From: Rubrivivax sp.
GTDB taxonomy: Bacteria; Pseudomonadota; Gammaproteobacteria; Burkholderiales; Burkholderiaceae_C
Reading direction: 5' to 3'
Length of the DNA stretch: 46,940 nucleotides
Assembly (NCBI GenBank): GCA_020852865.1
Contig: JADYZZ010000049.1
Coordinates: forward strand, 1-46,940
Made by a program: the position numbers and the translations under genes. A model generated the notes under the pieces. The model was not told the DNA's origin. It did no database searches and saw only the letters and a list, made by a program, of their open reading frames with translations. Below, piece by piece: positions 20,810-28,639 of this stretch (within the stretch, counting starts at the first letter, position 1; each line of letters opens with the position of its first letter).

Positions 20810-20891
20810 GATGCGACGAGCACGCGCAGGTGCATGATGTGCGGCTTGCCCAAGGCCGCGAGCACGGTGCGCAGCGGGCTCACGGCGCGAC
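20780..20891. repeat. 38-bp direct repeat pair around the start of the DUF6544-like gene
   Basis: Copies at 20780-20817 and 20854-20891 match at 35 of 38 positions, offset 74 bp. Mismatches are at 20802/20876, 20811/20885 and 20812/20886. The gene's GTG start lies in the first copy and the micro-ORF's GTG in the second, reading on the minus strand. Confidence 0.85.
20806..20883 (-). CDS. 25-residue micro-ORF carrying a copy of the downstream gene's N-terminus
   Basis: GTG at 20883, with GAGG about eight bases upstream on the minus strand; TGA at 20808-20806 overlaps the GTG of the DUF6544-like gene. It begins VSPLRTVLAA, against VSLLRTVLAA for the gene itself, then diverges into a short tail. 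The layout is the same as at murG/murC: a leader peptide that copies the next gene's start and ends in a 4-bp overlap with it. Confidence 0.45.
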   Translation of the reverse strand: MSPLRTVLAALGKPHIMHLRVLVAS

Positions 20892-21008
20892 CTCGCCCGC
20901 GCCGCCGGGTGGACGGCGGAGGCCGGGGGTCGCGGGTGAAGGCATGGCTGCGCCTGGCGTGGCCTGCGGGACCGGCACGGACTGTGCCGCGCGCGCTGCG
21001 GCCCGGGC

Positions 21009-21022
21009 GTGATCGCGATCAA
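21009..21022 (+). promoter_or_regulatory. FNR/Anr-like box upstream of hsp20
   Basis: GTGAT-N4-ATCAA, nine of ten matches to the FNR/CRP-type anaerobic consensus TTGAT-N4-ATCAA, within a perfect 12-bp palindrome (21010-21021). A TAnnnT hexamer (TACCTT, 21044-21049) lies downstream. If it is the -10, the start of transcription falls near 21056 and the box is centred near -40.5, the class II activator position (-41.5). Confidence 0.6.
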
Positions 21023-21142
21023 TGCGCTGCGCCTCGGCTGCCCTACCTTTTGCATGCCGCTGTCGATGCGGTGCACCCGCAGCCCCGGATGGCGGTGGCA
21101 GCGCGGCGCCGGGCCGCGCACATCGGAGTAGGAGGCCATGCC

Positions 21143-21574
21143 ATGACGATCACCCGCCTGCCCAGCCTGTTCGAAACCGACCCCTTGGCACTCGACGAGC
21201 CCTTGCGCAACCTGATGCGCCCGTGGCGCTGGAGCAGTCTGCCCGAGGCGCCGCAGATGAAGATGGACGTGAGCGAGGCCGAGGGCGTGTACACCGTGAA
21301 GGCCGAGATCCCAGGCGTGCGCAAGGAAGACATCCACGTCGAGCTCGACGGCGCCAAGGTCACGATCAGCGCCGAGGTCAAGAAGGACCACGACGAGAAG
21401 AGGGAAGGCCGCGTCGTGCGCAGCGAGCGCAGCTACGGCTACGCCAGCCGCACCTTCACGCTCGGCCACGAGGTCGAGCGCGCCAAGGCCGAGGCGAAAT
21501 ACGCCGACGGCGTGCTGACGCTGACGCTGCCCAAGGCGGCTTCGTCGCGCGTGGAGCCGCTCGTCGTCCGGTGA
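21143..21574 (+). CDS. Small heat-shock protein, Hsp20/alpha-crystallin family
   Basis: ATP-independent holdase chaperone, 143 residues. The alpha-crystallin domain spans about residues 37-140, from MKMDVSEAEGVYTVKAEIPGV (cut by region) through VTISAEVKKDHDEKREGRVVRSE to the late YADGVLTLTLPK motif. The C-terminal I-X-I anchor is not obvious; the tail is VEPLVVR. Start ATG 21143 lies after AGTAGGAGG; an ATG five bases upstream is out of frame. An FNR-like box about 120 bp upstream suggests oxygen-responsive control. A strong hairpin follows the stop. Confidence 0.93.
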   Translation: MTITRLPSLFETDPLALDEPLRNLMRPWRWSSLPEAPQMKMDVSEAEGVYTVKAEIPGVRKEDIHVELDGAKVTISAEVKKDHDEKREGRVVRSERSYGYASRTFTLGHEVERAKAEAKYADGVLTLTLPKAASSRVEPLVVR

Positions 21575-21605
21575 ACCCGGGCTTGGCTGCCGCGCCGCGC
21601 TGAGA

Positions 21606-21628
21606 GCCCGCCCGCCAGGCGGGCGGGC
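21606..21628 (+). terminator. GC-rich hairpin after hsp20
   Basis: Perfect 11-bp inverted arms, GCCCGCCCGCC (21606-21616) and GGCGGGCGGGC (21618-21628), separated by one base. It begins 32 bp after the hsp20 stop. No T-run follows, so it may act as an mRNA-stabilising or Rho-linked end rather than a canonical intrinsic terminator. Confidence 0.6.
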
Positions 21629-21818
21629 AGGCGGAGTCTGCTGCTGCGGCGTAGAGTCGGGGCGTTCCGGCGGCGCGGCTGCGCCGCCCGGGAGGAGGCT
21701 TGCGCAGCCCACCCTGCACCTGCACCTGCGGCCAGGCCGGCGCCGCTTGCCGCGCGCGAGCGCGTGCCCCCGCGCGAATGCGCGCAGCAGCGCGGCGCCG
21801 ACCGCCAACGAGCCTGTC

Positions 21819-22472
21819 ATGAAGCTCTTCGCCCACCCCTTCTCGTCCTATTGCCAGAAGGTGCTGATCGCGCTGTACGAGAACGGCACGCCGTTCGAGT
21901 ATGTGCTGCTCGCGCCCGAGCAGCCGCAGGCCTTCGCCGAGCTCGAGGCGCTGTGGCCGTTCAGGCGCTTTCCGGTGCTGCACGACGCCGGCCGTGCCGT
22001 GATGGAGTCGAGCATCATCATCGAGCATCTGCAGCTGCATCATCCGGGCGCGGTGCGCTTGATCCCGCCGGCGCCCGAGCACGCGCTCGAGGTGCGGTTC
22101 ATGGACCGCTTCTTCGATCTGTACGTGCACACGCCGATGCAGAAGATCGTGCTCGACTGCCTGCGCCCGCAAGCCGAGCGCGACGGGCGCGGCGTGGCCG
22201 ATGCGCGCGCGCTGCTCGACACTGCCTACCGCTGGCTCGAGCGGGTTCTGGCCGGCCGCACCTGGGCCGCCGGCGGCGCGTTCGCCCTGGCCGACTGCGC
22301 GGCCGCGCCGGCGCTCTTCTACGCCGACTGGGCGCATCGCATCGGCAGCGAGTTCGCCGCCCTGCGCGCCTACCGGGCACGCCTGCTCGAACGCGCCTCG
22401 GTCGCGCGCGCGGTGGACGAGGCGCGGCCCTATCGGGCGTTCTTTCCGCTCGGCGCGCCCGAGCGCGACTGA
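21819..22472 (+). CDS. Glutathione S-transferase family protein
   Basis: 217 residues. The N-terminal thioredoxin-fold domain starts MKLFAHPFSSYCQKVLIALYE; the SSYC motif provides Ser/Cys candidates for glutathione activation. WPFRRFPVL gives the cis-Pro and VMESSIIIEHL the glutathione-binding ES pair. The C-terminal helical domain includes FALADCAAAPALFYADW. Start ATG 21819 was chosen by alignment with the fold; the in-frame upstream extension to 21747 looks non-coding. Likely cytoplasmic; substrate unknown. Stands alone between hsp20 and the thiolase gene. Confidence 0.9.
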   Translation: MKLFAHPFSSYCQKVLIALYENGTPFEYVLLAPEQPQAFAELEALWPFRRFPVLHDAGRAVMESSIIIEHLQLHHPGAVRLIPPAPEHALEVRFMDRFFDLYVHTPMQKIVLDCLRPQAERDGRGVADARALLDTAYRWLERVLAGRTWAAGGAFALADCAAAPALFYADWAHRIGSEFAALRAYRARLLERASVARAVDEARPYRAFFPLGAPERD

Positions 22473-22682
22473 CGGACCGCGGCCGGCTCGCACGCCGGCT
22501 TGCCGCGTGCGCACCCGTCCCGGCAGCACCGCGACCGACGCGCGCGCAGCCGGCCGCGCGCTGCCTGCGGCCGCGCGGGCTTGCCGGGCCCGCGTGGCGG
22601 CCTGCTGCGAGCCGGCGTAAGCTACGCGGCAGCCGCAGGGTGTCCACTGCGGGTTTGCGTTCGGACGACAAGGAGCAAGGGC

Positions 22683-23870
22683 ATGAGCAAGCGTGACGTG
22701 GTGGTGCTGGGTGCGGCGCGGTCGGCGATCGGCACCTTCGGCGGGGCCTTGGCCGACATCGAGCCGGCCGAACTCGCCGGCACCGTGATGAAGGCGGCGG
22801 TCGAGCGCAGCGGCGTCGACCCCAAGGCGATCAACTACGTGACGGTGGGCAACTGCATTCCCACCGAAGTGCGCTACCCCTACGTGGCGCGCGTGGCCAG
22901 CATCCAGGCCGGGCTGCCGATGGAGAGCGTGGCGATGGCGGTCAACCGCCTGTGCTCGTCGGGCCTGCAGGGCATCGTGACGACGGCGCAGAACATCCTG
23001 CTCGACGACTGCGACTTCGGCATCGGCGGCGGCGTCGAGGTCATGAGCCGCGGCGCCTACCTGTCGACGACGCAGCGCAACGGCGCGCGCATGGGCGACA
23101 CCAAGATCATCGACTCGATGGTGGCCGCTCTCACCGACCCCTTCGGCGTCGGCCACATGGGCATCACGGCCGAGAATCTGGCCGCCAAGTGGGGCATCTC
23201 GCGCGAGGAGCAGGATGCGCTCGCGGTCGAGTCGCACCGGCGCGCCGCGGCGGCCATCGCCGAAGGCCGCTTCAGGAGCCAGATCGTGCCGATCGTCAAG
23301 CAGACCAAGAAGGGCGAACTGCGCTTCGAGGTCGACGAGCATGTGAAGGCGGGCACGACGATGGAGACGCTGGGCAAGCTCAAGCCGGCGTTCAAGAAGG
23401 ACGGCGGCACGGTGACGGCGGGCAACGCCTCGGGCATCAACGACGGCGCCGCCTTCCTCGTGCTCGGCGACGCGGCCAGAGCCGCCGCTGCCGGCCACAA
23501 GCCGATCGCGCGCCTGGTGTCCTACGGCGTGGCTGGCGTACCCAACCACATCATGGGCGAGGGCCCGATCCCGGCGTCGAAGCTGACGCTGAAGAAGGCC
23601 GGCCTCACGCTCGACCAGATGGACGTCATCGAGAGCAACGAGGCGTTCGCCGCGCAGGCCATCGCGGTGGCCCGCGGCCTCGAACTCGACATGACGAAGA
23701 CCAACCCGAACGGCGGCGCCATCGCGCTCGGCCATCCGATCGGCTGCTCGGGCGCCTTCCTCGCGGTCAAGGCGATCTACGAGCTGCAGCGCAGCGGCGG
23801 GCGCTACGCGCTGGTGACGATGTGCATCGGCGGCGGTCAGGGCATCGCCGCGATCTTCGAGCGGCTCTGA
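22683..23870 (+). CDS. Thiolase (acetyl-CoA C-acyltransferase, BktB-like)
   Basis: Biosynthetic or degradative beta-ketothiolase that condenses or cleaves acyl-CoA units. 395 residues. Catalytic residues are nucleophile C91 (NRLCSSGLQ), H351 (GHPIGCSGA) and C381 (MCIGGGQGIA). The overall wording is close to BktB-type thiolases of polyhydroxyalkanoate producers (HMGITAEN, VTAGNASGINDGA, ESNEAFAAQA). AAGGAG lies ten bases before the ATG. No phaA/phaB neighbours, so the pathway (PHA, fatty acid or aromatic breakdown) is open. Confidence 0.93.
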   Translation: MSKRDVVVLGAARSAIGTFGGALADIEPAELAGTVMKAAVERSGVDPKAINYVTVGNCIPTEVRYPYVARVASIQAGLPMESVAMAVNRLCSSGLQGIVTTAQNILLDDCDFGIGGGVEVMSRGAYLSTTQRNGARMGDTKIIDSMVAALTDPFGVGHMGITAENLAAKWGISREEQDALAVESHRRAAAAIAEGRFRSQIVPIVKQTKKGELRFEVDEHVKAGTTMETLGKLKPAFKKDGGTVTAGNASGINDGAAFLVLGDAARAAAAGHKPIARLVSYGVAGVPNHIMGEGPIPASKLTLKKAGLTLDQMDVIESNEAFAAQAIAVARGLELDMTKTNPNGGAIALGHPIGCSGAFLAVKAIYELQRSGGRYALVTMCIGGGQGIAAIFERL

Positions 23871-23986
23871 GCCGCGCGGCCGGGCGCTCGCACCGGCGCG
23901 GCGCCGGGCGCTGCGCCCGCGGCTTGCGGCCGACGCGGCGCGAGGCCGCTGCTTGCCGACGCTGCCGGTCGATCGCCCCTTTGGCC

Positions 23987-25333
23987 ATGCAAAGACGCTC
24001 GTTCCTCCTGTCGGCCGGCGCTGCCGCGGTCGCCGCGGCCTGGCCGGTGCGCGCCGACGCCGAGCCGCTGCGCCTGGCGCTGATCGGAACCGGCCTGCGC
24101 GGGCAGGTGCTGCTGCGCGAGCTCGTGCGCCGGCCCGACGTCGCCGTGGCCGCGCTGTGCGACATCGAGCCGCTGATGCTGAAGGCGGCGCTGGCGCAGC
24201 TCGAAGCCGCCGGGCGCGCGCGTCCGCGCACCTACGGCGAGGACGGCGACGTGCAGGCCTACCGGCGCCTGCTCGAGCAGCCCGGGCTGGACGGCGTGAT
24301 CATCGCCACGCCCTGGGAATGGCACGCGCCGATGGCGATCGCCGCGCTGCAGGCGCAGGTGCCGGTGGGCTGCGAGGTCGTCGCCGGCATCACGCTGCAG
24401 GACCACTGGGACCTGCTCGCCGCGCAGCAGCGCAGCGGCACGCCCTACATGCTGCTCGAGAACCTGTGCTACCGGCGCGACGTGATGGCGGTGCTGCAGA
24501 TGGTGCGCGCCGGCCTGTTCGGCGAACTGGTGCATCTGCAAGGCGGCTATCAGCACGACCTGCGCGCCGTGAAGTTCAACAGCGGCGACCCGGCCCGGCC
24601 CTACGGCGGCGGCGTCGAGACGGGCGTCCGCGCCTGGTCCGAGGCGCGCTGGCGCACGCGCCACTCGGTCGAACGCAACGGCGACCTCTACCCGAGCCAC
24701 GGCATCGGGCCGCTGGCGATGTTCGCCGACATCCATCGCGGCAACCGCTTCACGCATATCGGCAGCTTCGCGAGCAAGGCGCGCGGCCTGCACGATTACG
24801 TCGCGCGCAAGATGGGCGCGCCCGAGCATCCGAGCGCGGCGCTGCGCTTTCGGCTCGGCGACGTGGTGACGACGACGCTGGCCTGCGCCAACGGCGAGAC
24901 CATCTTGCTGCAGCACGACACCTCGCTGCCGCGGCCGTACGCGCTGGGCTTTCGGGTGCAGGGCACCGACGGGCTGTGGATGGAGATCAACCGCTCGATC
25001 CACATCGAGGGCCGCAGCCCAGCGCACCGCTGGGAGGACTTCGCCGCGTACCAGCAGCGCTACGAGCATCCGCTGTGGCGCCGCTACGCGCAGCAGGCCG
25101 AAGGCGCCGGCCACGGCGGCATGGACTTCTTCGTCGTGCATGCCTTCGTCGAGGCGGCGAAGGCGCGCGCGCCGATGCCCATCGACATCTACGACGCCGT
25201 GGCCTGGAGCGCGATCACGCCGCTGTCGGAACAGTCGATCGCCGAGGGCTTCAAGACCCTGCCGTTTCCCGACTTCACCGGCGGGCGCTGGCGCGAGCGC
25301 GGCCGCATCTTCGCGCCCGACGAGCGCTACTGA
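23987..25333 (+). CDS. Gfo/Idh/MocA-family protein with GH109 features, Tat-exported
   Basis: 448 residues. Signal of twin-arginine type ([20 protein letters not shown], cleavage near ADA). The NAD-binding Rossmann fold starts [11 protein letters not shown], with [17 protein letters not shown] following. YPSHGIGP (about 235-242) and GHGGMDFFV (about 375-383) match motifs of glycoside hydrolase family 109, whose members hydrolyse alpha-N-acetylgalactosaminides by a transient NAD-dependent oxidation. The Tat signal fits export of a protein folded around NAD. If not GH109, it is an unassigned oxidoreductase of the same fold. The neighbours give no pathway. Confidence 0.78.
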   Translation: MQRRSFLLSAGAAAVAAAWPVRADAEPLRLALIGTGLRGQVLLRELVRRPDVAVAALCDIEPLMLKAALAQLEAAGRARPRTYGEDGDVQAYRRLLEQPGLDGVIIATPWEWHAPMAIAALQAQVPVGCEVVAGITLQDHWDLLAAQQRSGTPYMLLENLCYRRDVMAVLQMVRAGLFGELVHLQGGYQHDLRAVKFNSGDPARPYGGGVETGVRAWSEARWRTRHSVERNGDLYPSHGIGPLAMFADIHRGNRFTHIGSFASKARGLHDYVARKMGAPEHPSAALRFRLGDVVTTTLACANGETILLQHDTSLPRPYALGFRVQGTDGLWMEINRSIHIEGRSPAHRWEDFAAYQQRYEHPLWRRYAQQAEGAGHGGMDFFVVHAFVEAAKARAPMPIDIYDAVAWSAITPLSEQSIAEGFKTLPFPDFTGGRWRERGRIFAPDERY

Positions 25334-25369
25334 AAGCGCGTGCGGCACGACGCCGCGGCGCCGATCGCC

Positions 25370-25375
25370 GACAAT
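25370..25375 (+). promoter_or_regulatory. Candidate -10 element for lpxC
   Basis: GACAAT, a -10 form often seen in this group, with no convincing -35. Transcription would start near 25382, directly at the lpxC ATG (25383), giving a leaderless or nearly leaderless mRNA. Weak support from a single hexamer. Confidence 0.35.
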
Positions 25376-25382
25376 GCGCGCC

Positions 25383-26318
25383 ATGCTGCGCCAGCGCACC
25401 CTCGCGAGCATGACGCGCGCCGTCGGCCTGGGCGTGCACCGCGGCCGCAAGGTCGAGCTCGCGCTCGCGCCGGCGCCGCCCGACAGCGGCATCGTGTTCC
25501 GGCGCACCGACCTGCCGACACCGGTGACGATCCCGGTGCGCGTCGACACCGTCTGCGACACGCGCATGGCCACCACCATCAGCCCCGGCGGCGATCCCGG
25601 CGCGCCCAAGGTGCAGACGATCGAGCACCTGCTCTCGGCGATCGCCGGCCTCGGCCTGGACAACCTCGCCATCGACATCAACGGCGACGAGGTGCCCATC
25701 CTCGACGGCAGCGCGGCGAGCTTCGTCTACCTGCTGCAAAGCGCCGGCATCGTGCAGCAAGACGCCCCCAAGCGCTTCCTGCGCGTGCTGCGCACCGTCC
25801 AGGTGCGCGAAGGCGAGGGCGCGACGCTGAAGTGGGCGCGGCTCGAGCCGCACCACGGCTATCGGCTGAGCTTCGAGATCGAGTTCAACCACCCCGCGCT
25901 GGACGCCACCGGCCAGCAGGTCACCTTCGACTTCGGCAGCGGCCGCTACGCGCGCGACATCGCGCGCGCGCGCACCTTCGGCTTCAGCCGGGACGTCGAA
26001 GCCATGCGCTCGCGCGGCCTGGGCCTGGGCGGCAGCATGGACAACGTCATCGTCGTCGACGACACGCGCGTGCTCAATGCCGGCGGGCTGCGCTACGACG
26101 ACGAGTTCGTCAAGCACAAGATCCTCGACGCCATCGGCGACATGATGGTGCTGGGCAAGCCGCTGCTGGTCGCCTACACCGCCTACCGGGGCGGCCACGC
26201 GCTCAACAACCGGCTGCTGCGTGAGCTGCTTGCCGATGCCTCGGCCTACGAGATCGTGAGCTTCGCGCGTGAGCGCGAGGCGCCCAGCGGCTTCGCCGAG
26301 CCGGCGCCGGCCTGGTGA
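25383..26318 (+). CDS. lpxC: UDP-3-O-acyl-N-acetylglucosamine deacetylase LpxC
   Basis: Zinc enzyme for the committed step of lipid A synthesis. 311 residues. Zinc ligands are expected in [18 protein letters not shown] (His near 80) and [13 protein letters not shown] (His and Asp near 240). The general-acid His lies in [14 protein letters not shown]-terminal [21 protein letters not shown] fits (region cited); an in-frame ATG at 25374 adds three residues. No purine-rich ribosome site precedes the ATG. In relatives lpxC follows ftsZ closely, but here 10 kb separates them. Confidence 0.96.
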   Translation: MLRQRTLASMTRAVGLGVHRGRKVELALAPAPPDSGIVFRRTDLPTPVTIPVRVDTVCDTRMATTISPGGDPGAPKVQTIEHLLSAIAGLGLDNLAIDINGDEVPILDGSAASFVYLLQSAGIVQQDAPKRFLRVLRTVQVREGEGATLKWARLEPHHGYRLSFEIEFNHPALDATGQQVTFDFGSGRYARDIARARTFGFSRDVEAMRSRGLGLGGSMDNVIVVDDTRVLNAGGLRYDDEFVKHKILDAIGDMMVLGKPLLVAYTAYRGGHALNNRLLRELLADASAYEIVSFAREREAPSGFAEPAPAW

Positions 26319-26346
26319 GCGCCGCGCCGAAGCGGCTCTGCCGCCC

Positions 26347-26532
26347 ATGCTGATTTCCCGCCTCGTCTTCGGGCTGCTGCTGGTGGGCTCGCTGCTGTGC
26401 TTCGCGTTCTACGTGGGCACCGGCCAGGCGGTCTGGCGCCGGCGCGGCATCGTCGTGCTGAAGTGGACGCTGATCGCCGCGCTCGGCTTCTTCGCGGTGC
26501 TGATCCTCGAGCGGCTGGCCCTGCTGCTGTAG
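26347..26532 (+). CDS. Small two-helix membrane protein next to lpxC
   Basis: 61 residues: helix 1 at about 5-24 (RLVFGLLLVGSLLCFAFYVG), a basic loop WRRRG, then helix 2 at about 36-60. Start ATG 26347 was chosen so that the protein begins at the first helix; an upstream in-frame start at 26269 lies inside lpxC. Similar short membrane proteins occur after lpxC in other Burkholderiales, which supports its reality. Function unknown. Confidence 0.65.
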   Translation: MLISRLVFGLLLVGSLLCFAFYVGTGQAVWRRRGIVVLKWTLIAALGFFAVLILERLALLL

Positions 26533-26611
26533 GCGCCCTGCGCCCCGTGGGCGATCGACCGCGGCGCTCGGGCCGCGCAGCGCGACGTCGCCGCCGCACC
26601 CATGCCTTGCC

Positions 26612-27751
26612 TCACTCGTTCGTGCGCGGCGGCCGTTCCCCCACGGTGATCTCGAGCTGCAGCTTCTGCGCGCCGCGCTGCACCTCGACCTTGGCGCGGC
26701 TGCCCGGCGGCAGCGCGGCCACCCGCGGCAGCAGTTCGGCGGCACTCGCCACCTTGGCGCCGGCCAGGCCGAGCAGCAGGTCGCCCGGGCGCATGCCGGC
26801 GGCGGCGGCCGGGCCGTCGTGCACGACCCCGGCCACGAGCACGCCGCCCACGGGCGGCAGCGCAAGGCTCTCGGCGAGCTCCTGGTCGACGTCGCGCACG
26901 TCGATGCCGATCCAGCCGCGCTGTACCTTGCCGTCGCGCACGATGGCCTGCATCACGGCGCGTGCGGTGTCCACCGGCACCGCGAAGCCGATGCCCAGGC
27001 TGCCGCCGCCGCGCGAGAAGATCGCCGTGTTGATGCCGACCAGGTTGCCTGCGGCGTCGACCAGCGCGCCGCCCGAGTTGCCCGGGTTGATCGCGGCATC
27101 GGTCTGGATGAAGTTCTGGAACGGCGAGCTGCCGCGCTGCGTGCGCTCGAGTGCGCTGACGATGCCGGCGGTGACGGTCTGGCCGACATCGAACGGGTTG
27201 CCGATCGCGAGCACGGCGTCGCCCACCTGCAGGCTGCGGCGGTCGGCCAGCGGCGCCACCGGCAGCGGGGCGAGCCCGATCTTCAGCACGGCGATGTCGG
27301 TCTCGGCGTCGCTGCCGACGAGCTGCGCTTCGGTCTGGCGGCCATCGGCGAGCCGGACCTCGATCTCGGAGGCGCCCTCGACGACATGGTGGTTGGTGAG
27401 CAGATAGCCCTCGGGCGCCACGATCACCCCCGAGCCCAGGCCGATCTGCCGTTGCGGCGCCGGCGCGCGCTCGCCGAAGAAGAACCGAAAGCGCGGATCG
27501 TCGGCGTGCGGGTTGCGCTCGGTGCGGGTGGCGGTGATGGCCACCACCGCGGGCGCGGCGCGTCGCACCGCGGCGGCAAAGCCGGGGGCGCCGCCGGCAC
27601 CCGCCGATGCGGCCGGCTCGAACCGGGCCGCGCCGGACCCAACGGTCCCGGGGCCGAGCCAGCCGGGCTGGAGCGTCGCCGCGACGAACCACAGTGCCAG
27701 CGCCACCGTGACGGCCTGGGTGAACAGCAGCCAGATCTTGCGCCAGATCAC
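26612..27751 (-). CDS. Trypsin-like serine protease with one PDZ domain (DegS/DegQ/HtrA family)
   Basis: Periplasm-facing, membrane-anchored quality-control protease. 379 residues. N-terminal anchor helix (IWLLFTQAVTVALALWFVAA). The catalytic triad is visible: His in LLTNHHVVEGA (about 120), Asp in DAETDIAVLKI (about 151) and Ser in NPGNSGGALVD (about 226). A single C-terminal PDZ domain (about 275-370) with GGVLVAGVVHDGPAAAAGM, so DegS-like rather than two-PDZ DegP. Start GTG 27751 fits the anchor; a TTG at 27784 is an alternative. Divergent from the Nif3-like gene with 129 bp between. Confidence 0.92.
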   Translation of the reverse strand: MIWRKIWLLFTQAVTVALALWFVAATLQPGWLGPGTVGSGAARFEPAASAGAGGAPGFAAAVRRAAPAVVAITATRTERNPHADDPRFRFFFGERAPAPQRQIGLGSGVIVAPEGYLLTNHHVVEGASEIEVRLADGRQTEAQLVGSDAETDIAVLKIGLAPLPVAPLADRRSLQVGDAVLAIGNPFDVGQTVTAGIVSALERTQRGSSPFQNFIQTDAAINPGNSGGALVDAAGNLVGINTAIFSRGGGSLGIGFAVPVDTARAVMQAIVRDGKVQRGWIGIDVRDVDQELAESLALPPVGGVLVAGVVHDGPAAAAGMRPGDLLLGLAGAKVASAAELLPRVAALPPGSRAKVEVQRGAQKLQLEITVGERPPRTNE

Positions 27752-27880
27752 GGATCGCGAGGCGTTCGAAGGAAGTGGGACCAAACGCAGGGCGCAGCGG
27801 GCGGCGCGGAACGGTCGGGGAGCGCGATCCGCATGCCCGGCACGGGCGGCACGGCCGCCGCGCCCGGCCGAACCGGCACA

Positions 27881-28639
27881 ATGGCCGAAATGGCCGAACG
27901 GATCGCGATCGAGCGCGCGCTGAACGAACTGCTGCAACCCGCGGCGTTCGACGATTATGGGCCGAACGGTCTGCAGGTCGAGGGGCGCGCCGAGGTGCGC
28001 AGCCTGGTGAGCGGCGTGACGGCGAGCCTGGCGCTGATCGACGCGGCCATCGCCGCCGGCGCCGACGCACTGCTCGTCCACCATGGCCTGTTCTGGCGCG
28101 GCCAGGACGGCCGCCTGACCGGCTGGCTCAAGGAGCGCGTGCGCCGCCTGCTCGCACACGAGATCAGTCTCTTCGCCTACCACTTGCCGCTCGATGCCGA
28201 GCCGCGCTTCGGCAACAACGCGCAACTGGGCGAACGGCTCGGGCTGCGCGCCGACGCGCGCTTCGGCGAGCAGGCGCTCGGCTTCATCGGCCCGGCCGGG
28301 GCCTGGGCGAGCGTCGAAGCGCTGGCCGCGGGCGCGGGCGCCGCGCTCGGGCGTGCGCCGCTCGTCGTGGCCGGCGACGGCAGGCCGCTCGCGCGCATCG
28401 CCTGGTGCAGCGGCGGCGCGCAGGGCTATTTCGAGGCGGCCATCGCCGCCGGCGCCGATGCCTTCGTCACCGGCGAGATCTCCGAGCCGCAGGCGCACCT
28501 GGCGCGCGAGACCGGCGTCGCCTTCTTCGCCTGCGGCCACCACGCCACCGAGCGCTACGGCGCGCCGGCGCTGGGCGCGCATCTGGCCGAGCGCTTCGGG
28601 CTCGAGCACCGCTTCATCGACATCGACAACCCGGCGTGA
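27881..28639 (+). CDS. Nif3-like dinuclear metal-centre protein (YbgI family)
   Basis: 252 residues. Metal-site motifs LLVHHGLFWRGQ (HHG) and FFACGHHATERYGAPAL, plus YHLPLDAEPRFGNNAQL, define the Nif3/YbgI family. Members are often labelled GTP cyclohydrolase 1 type 2 homologue, but their cellular role is not settled. Start at ATG 27881 or ATG 27890. The sequence just upstream is GCACA, giving a -10-like GCACAAT over the start. The stop overlaps the pdxA GTG by 4 bp (GTGA), so the pair is coupled. Confidence 0.92.
   Translation: MAEMAERIAIERALNELLQPAAFDDYGPNGLQVEGRAEVRSLVSGVTASLALIDAAIAAGADALLVHHGLFWRGQDGRLTGWLKERVRRLLAHEISLFAYHLPLDAEPRFGNNAQLGERLGLRADARFGEQALGFIGPAGAWASVEALAAGAGAALGRAPLVVAGDGRPLARIAWCSGGAQGYFEAAIAAGADAFVTGEISEPQAHLARETGVAFFACGHHATERYGAPALGAHLAERFGLEHRFIDIDNPA

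Noticed and set aside
21138..21145. ATG at 21138 as the hsp20 start
   Set aside because: It is out of frame with the alpha-crystallin domain; the ATG at 21143 is in frame and has the ribosome site.
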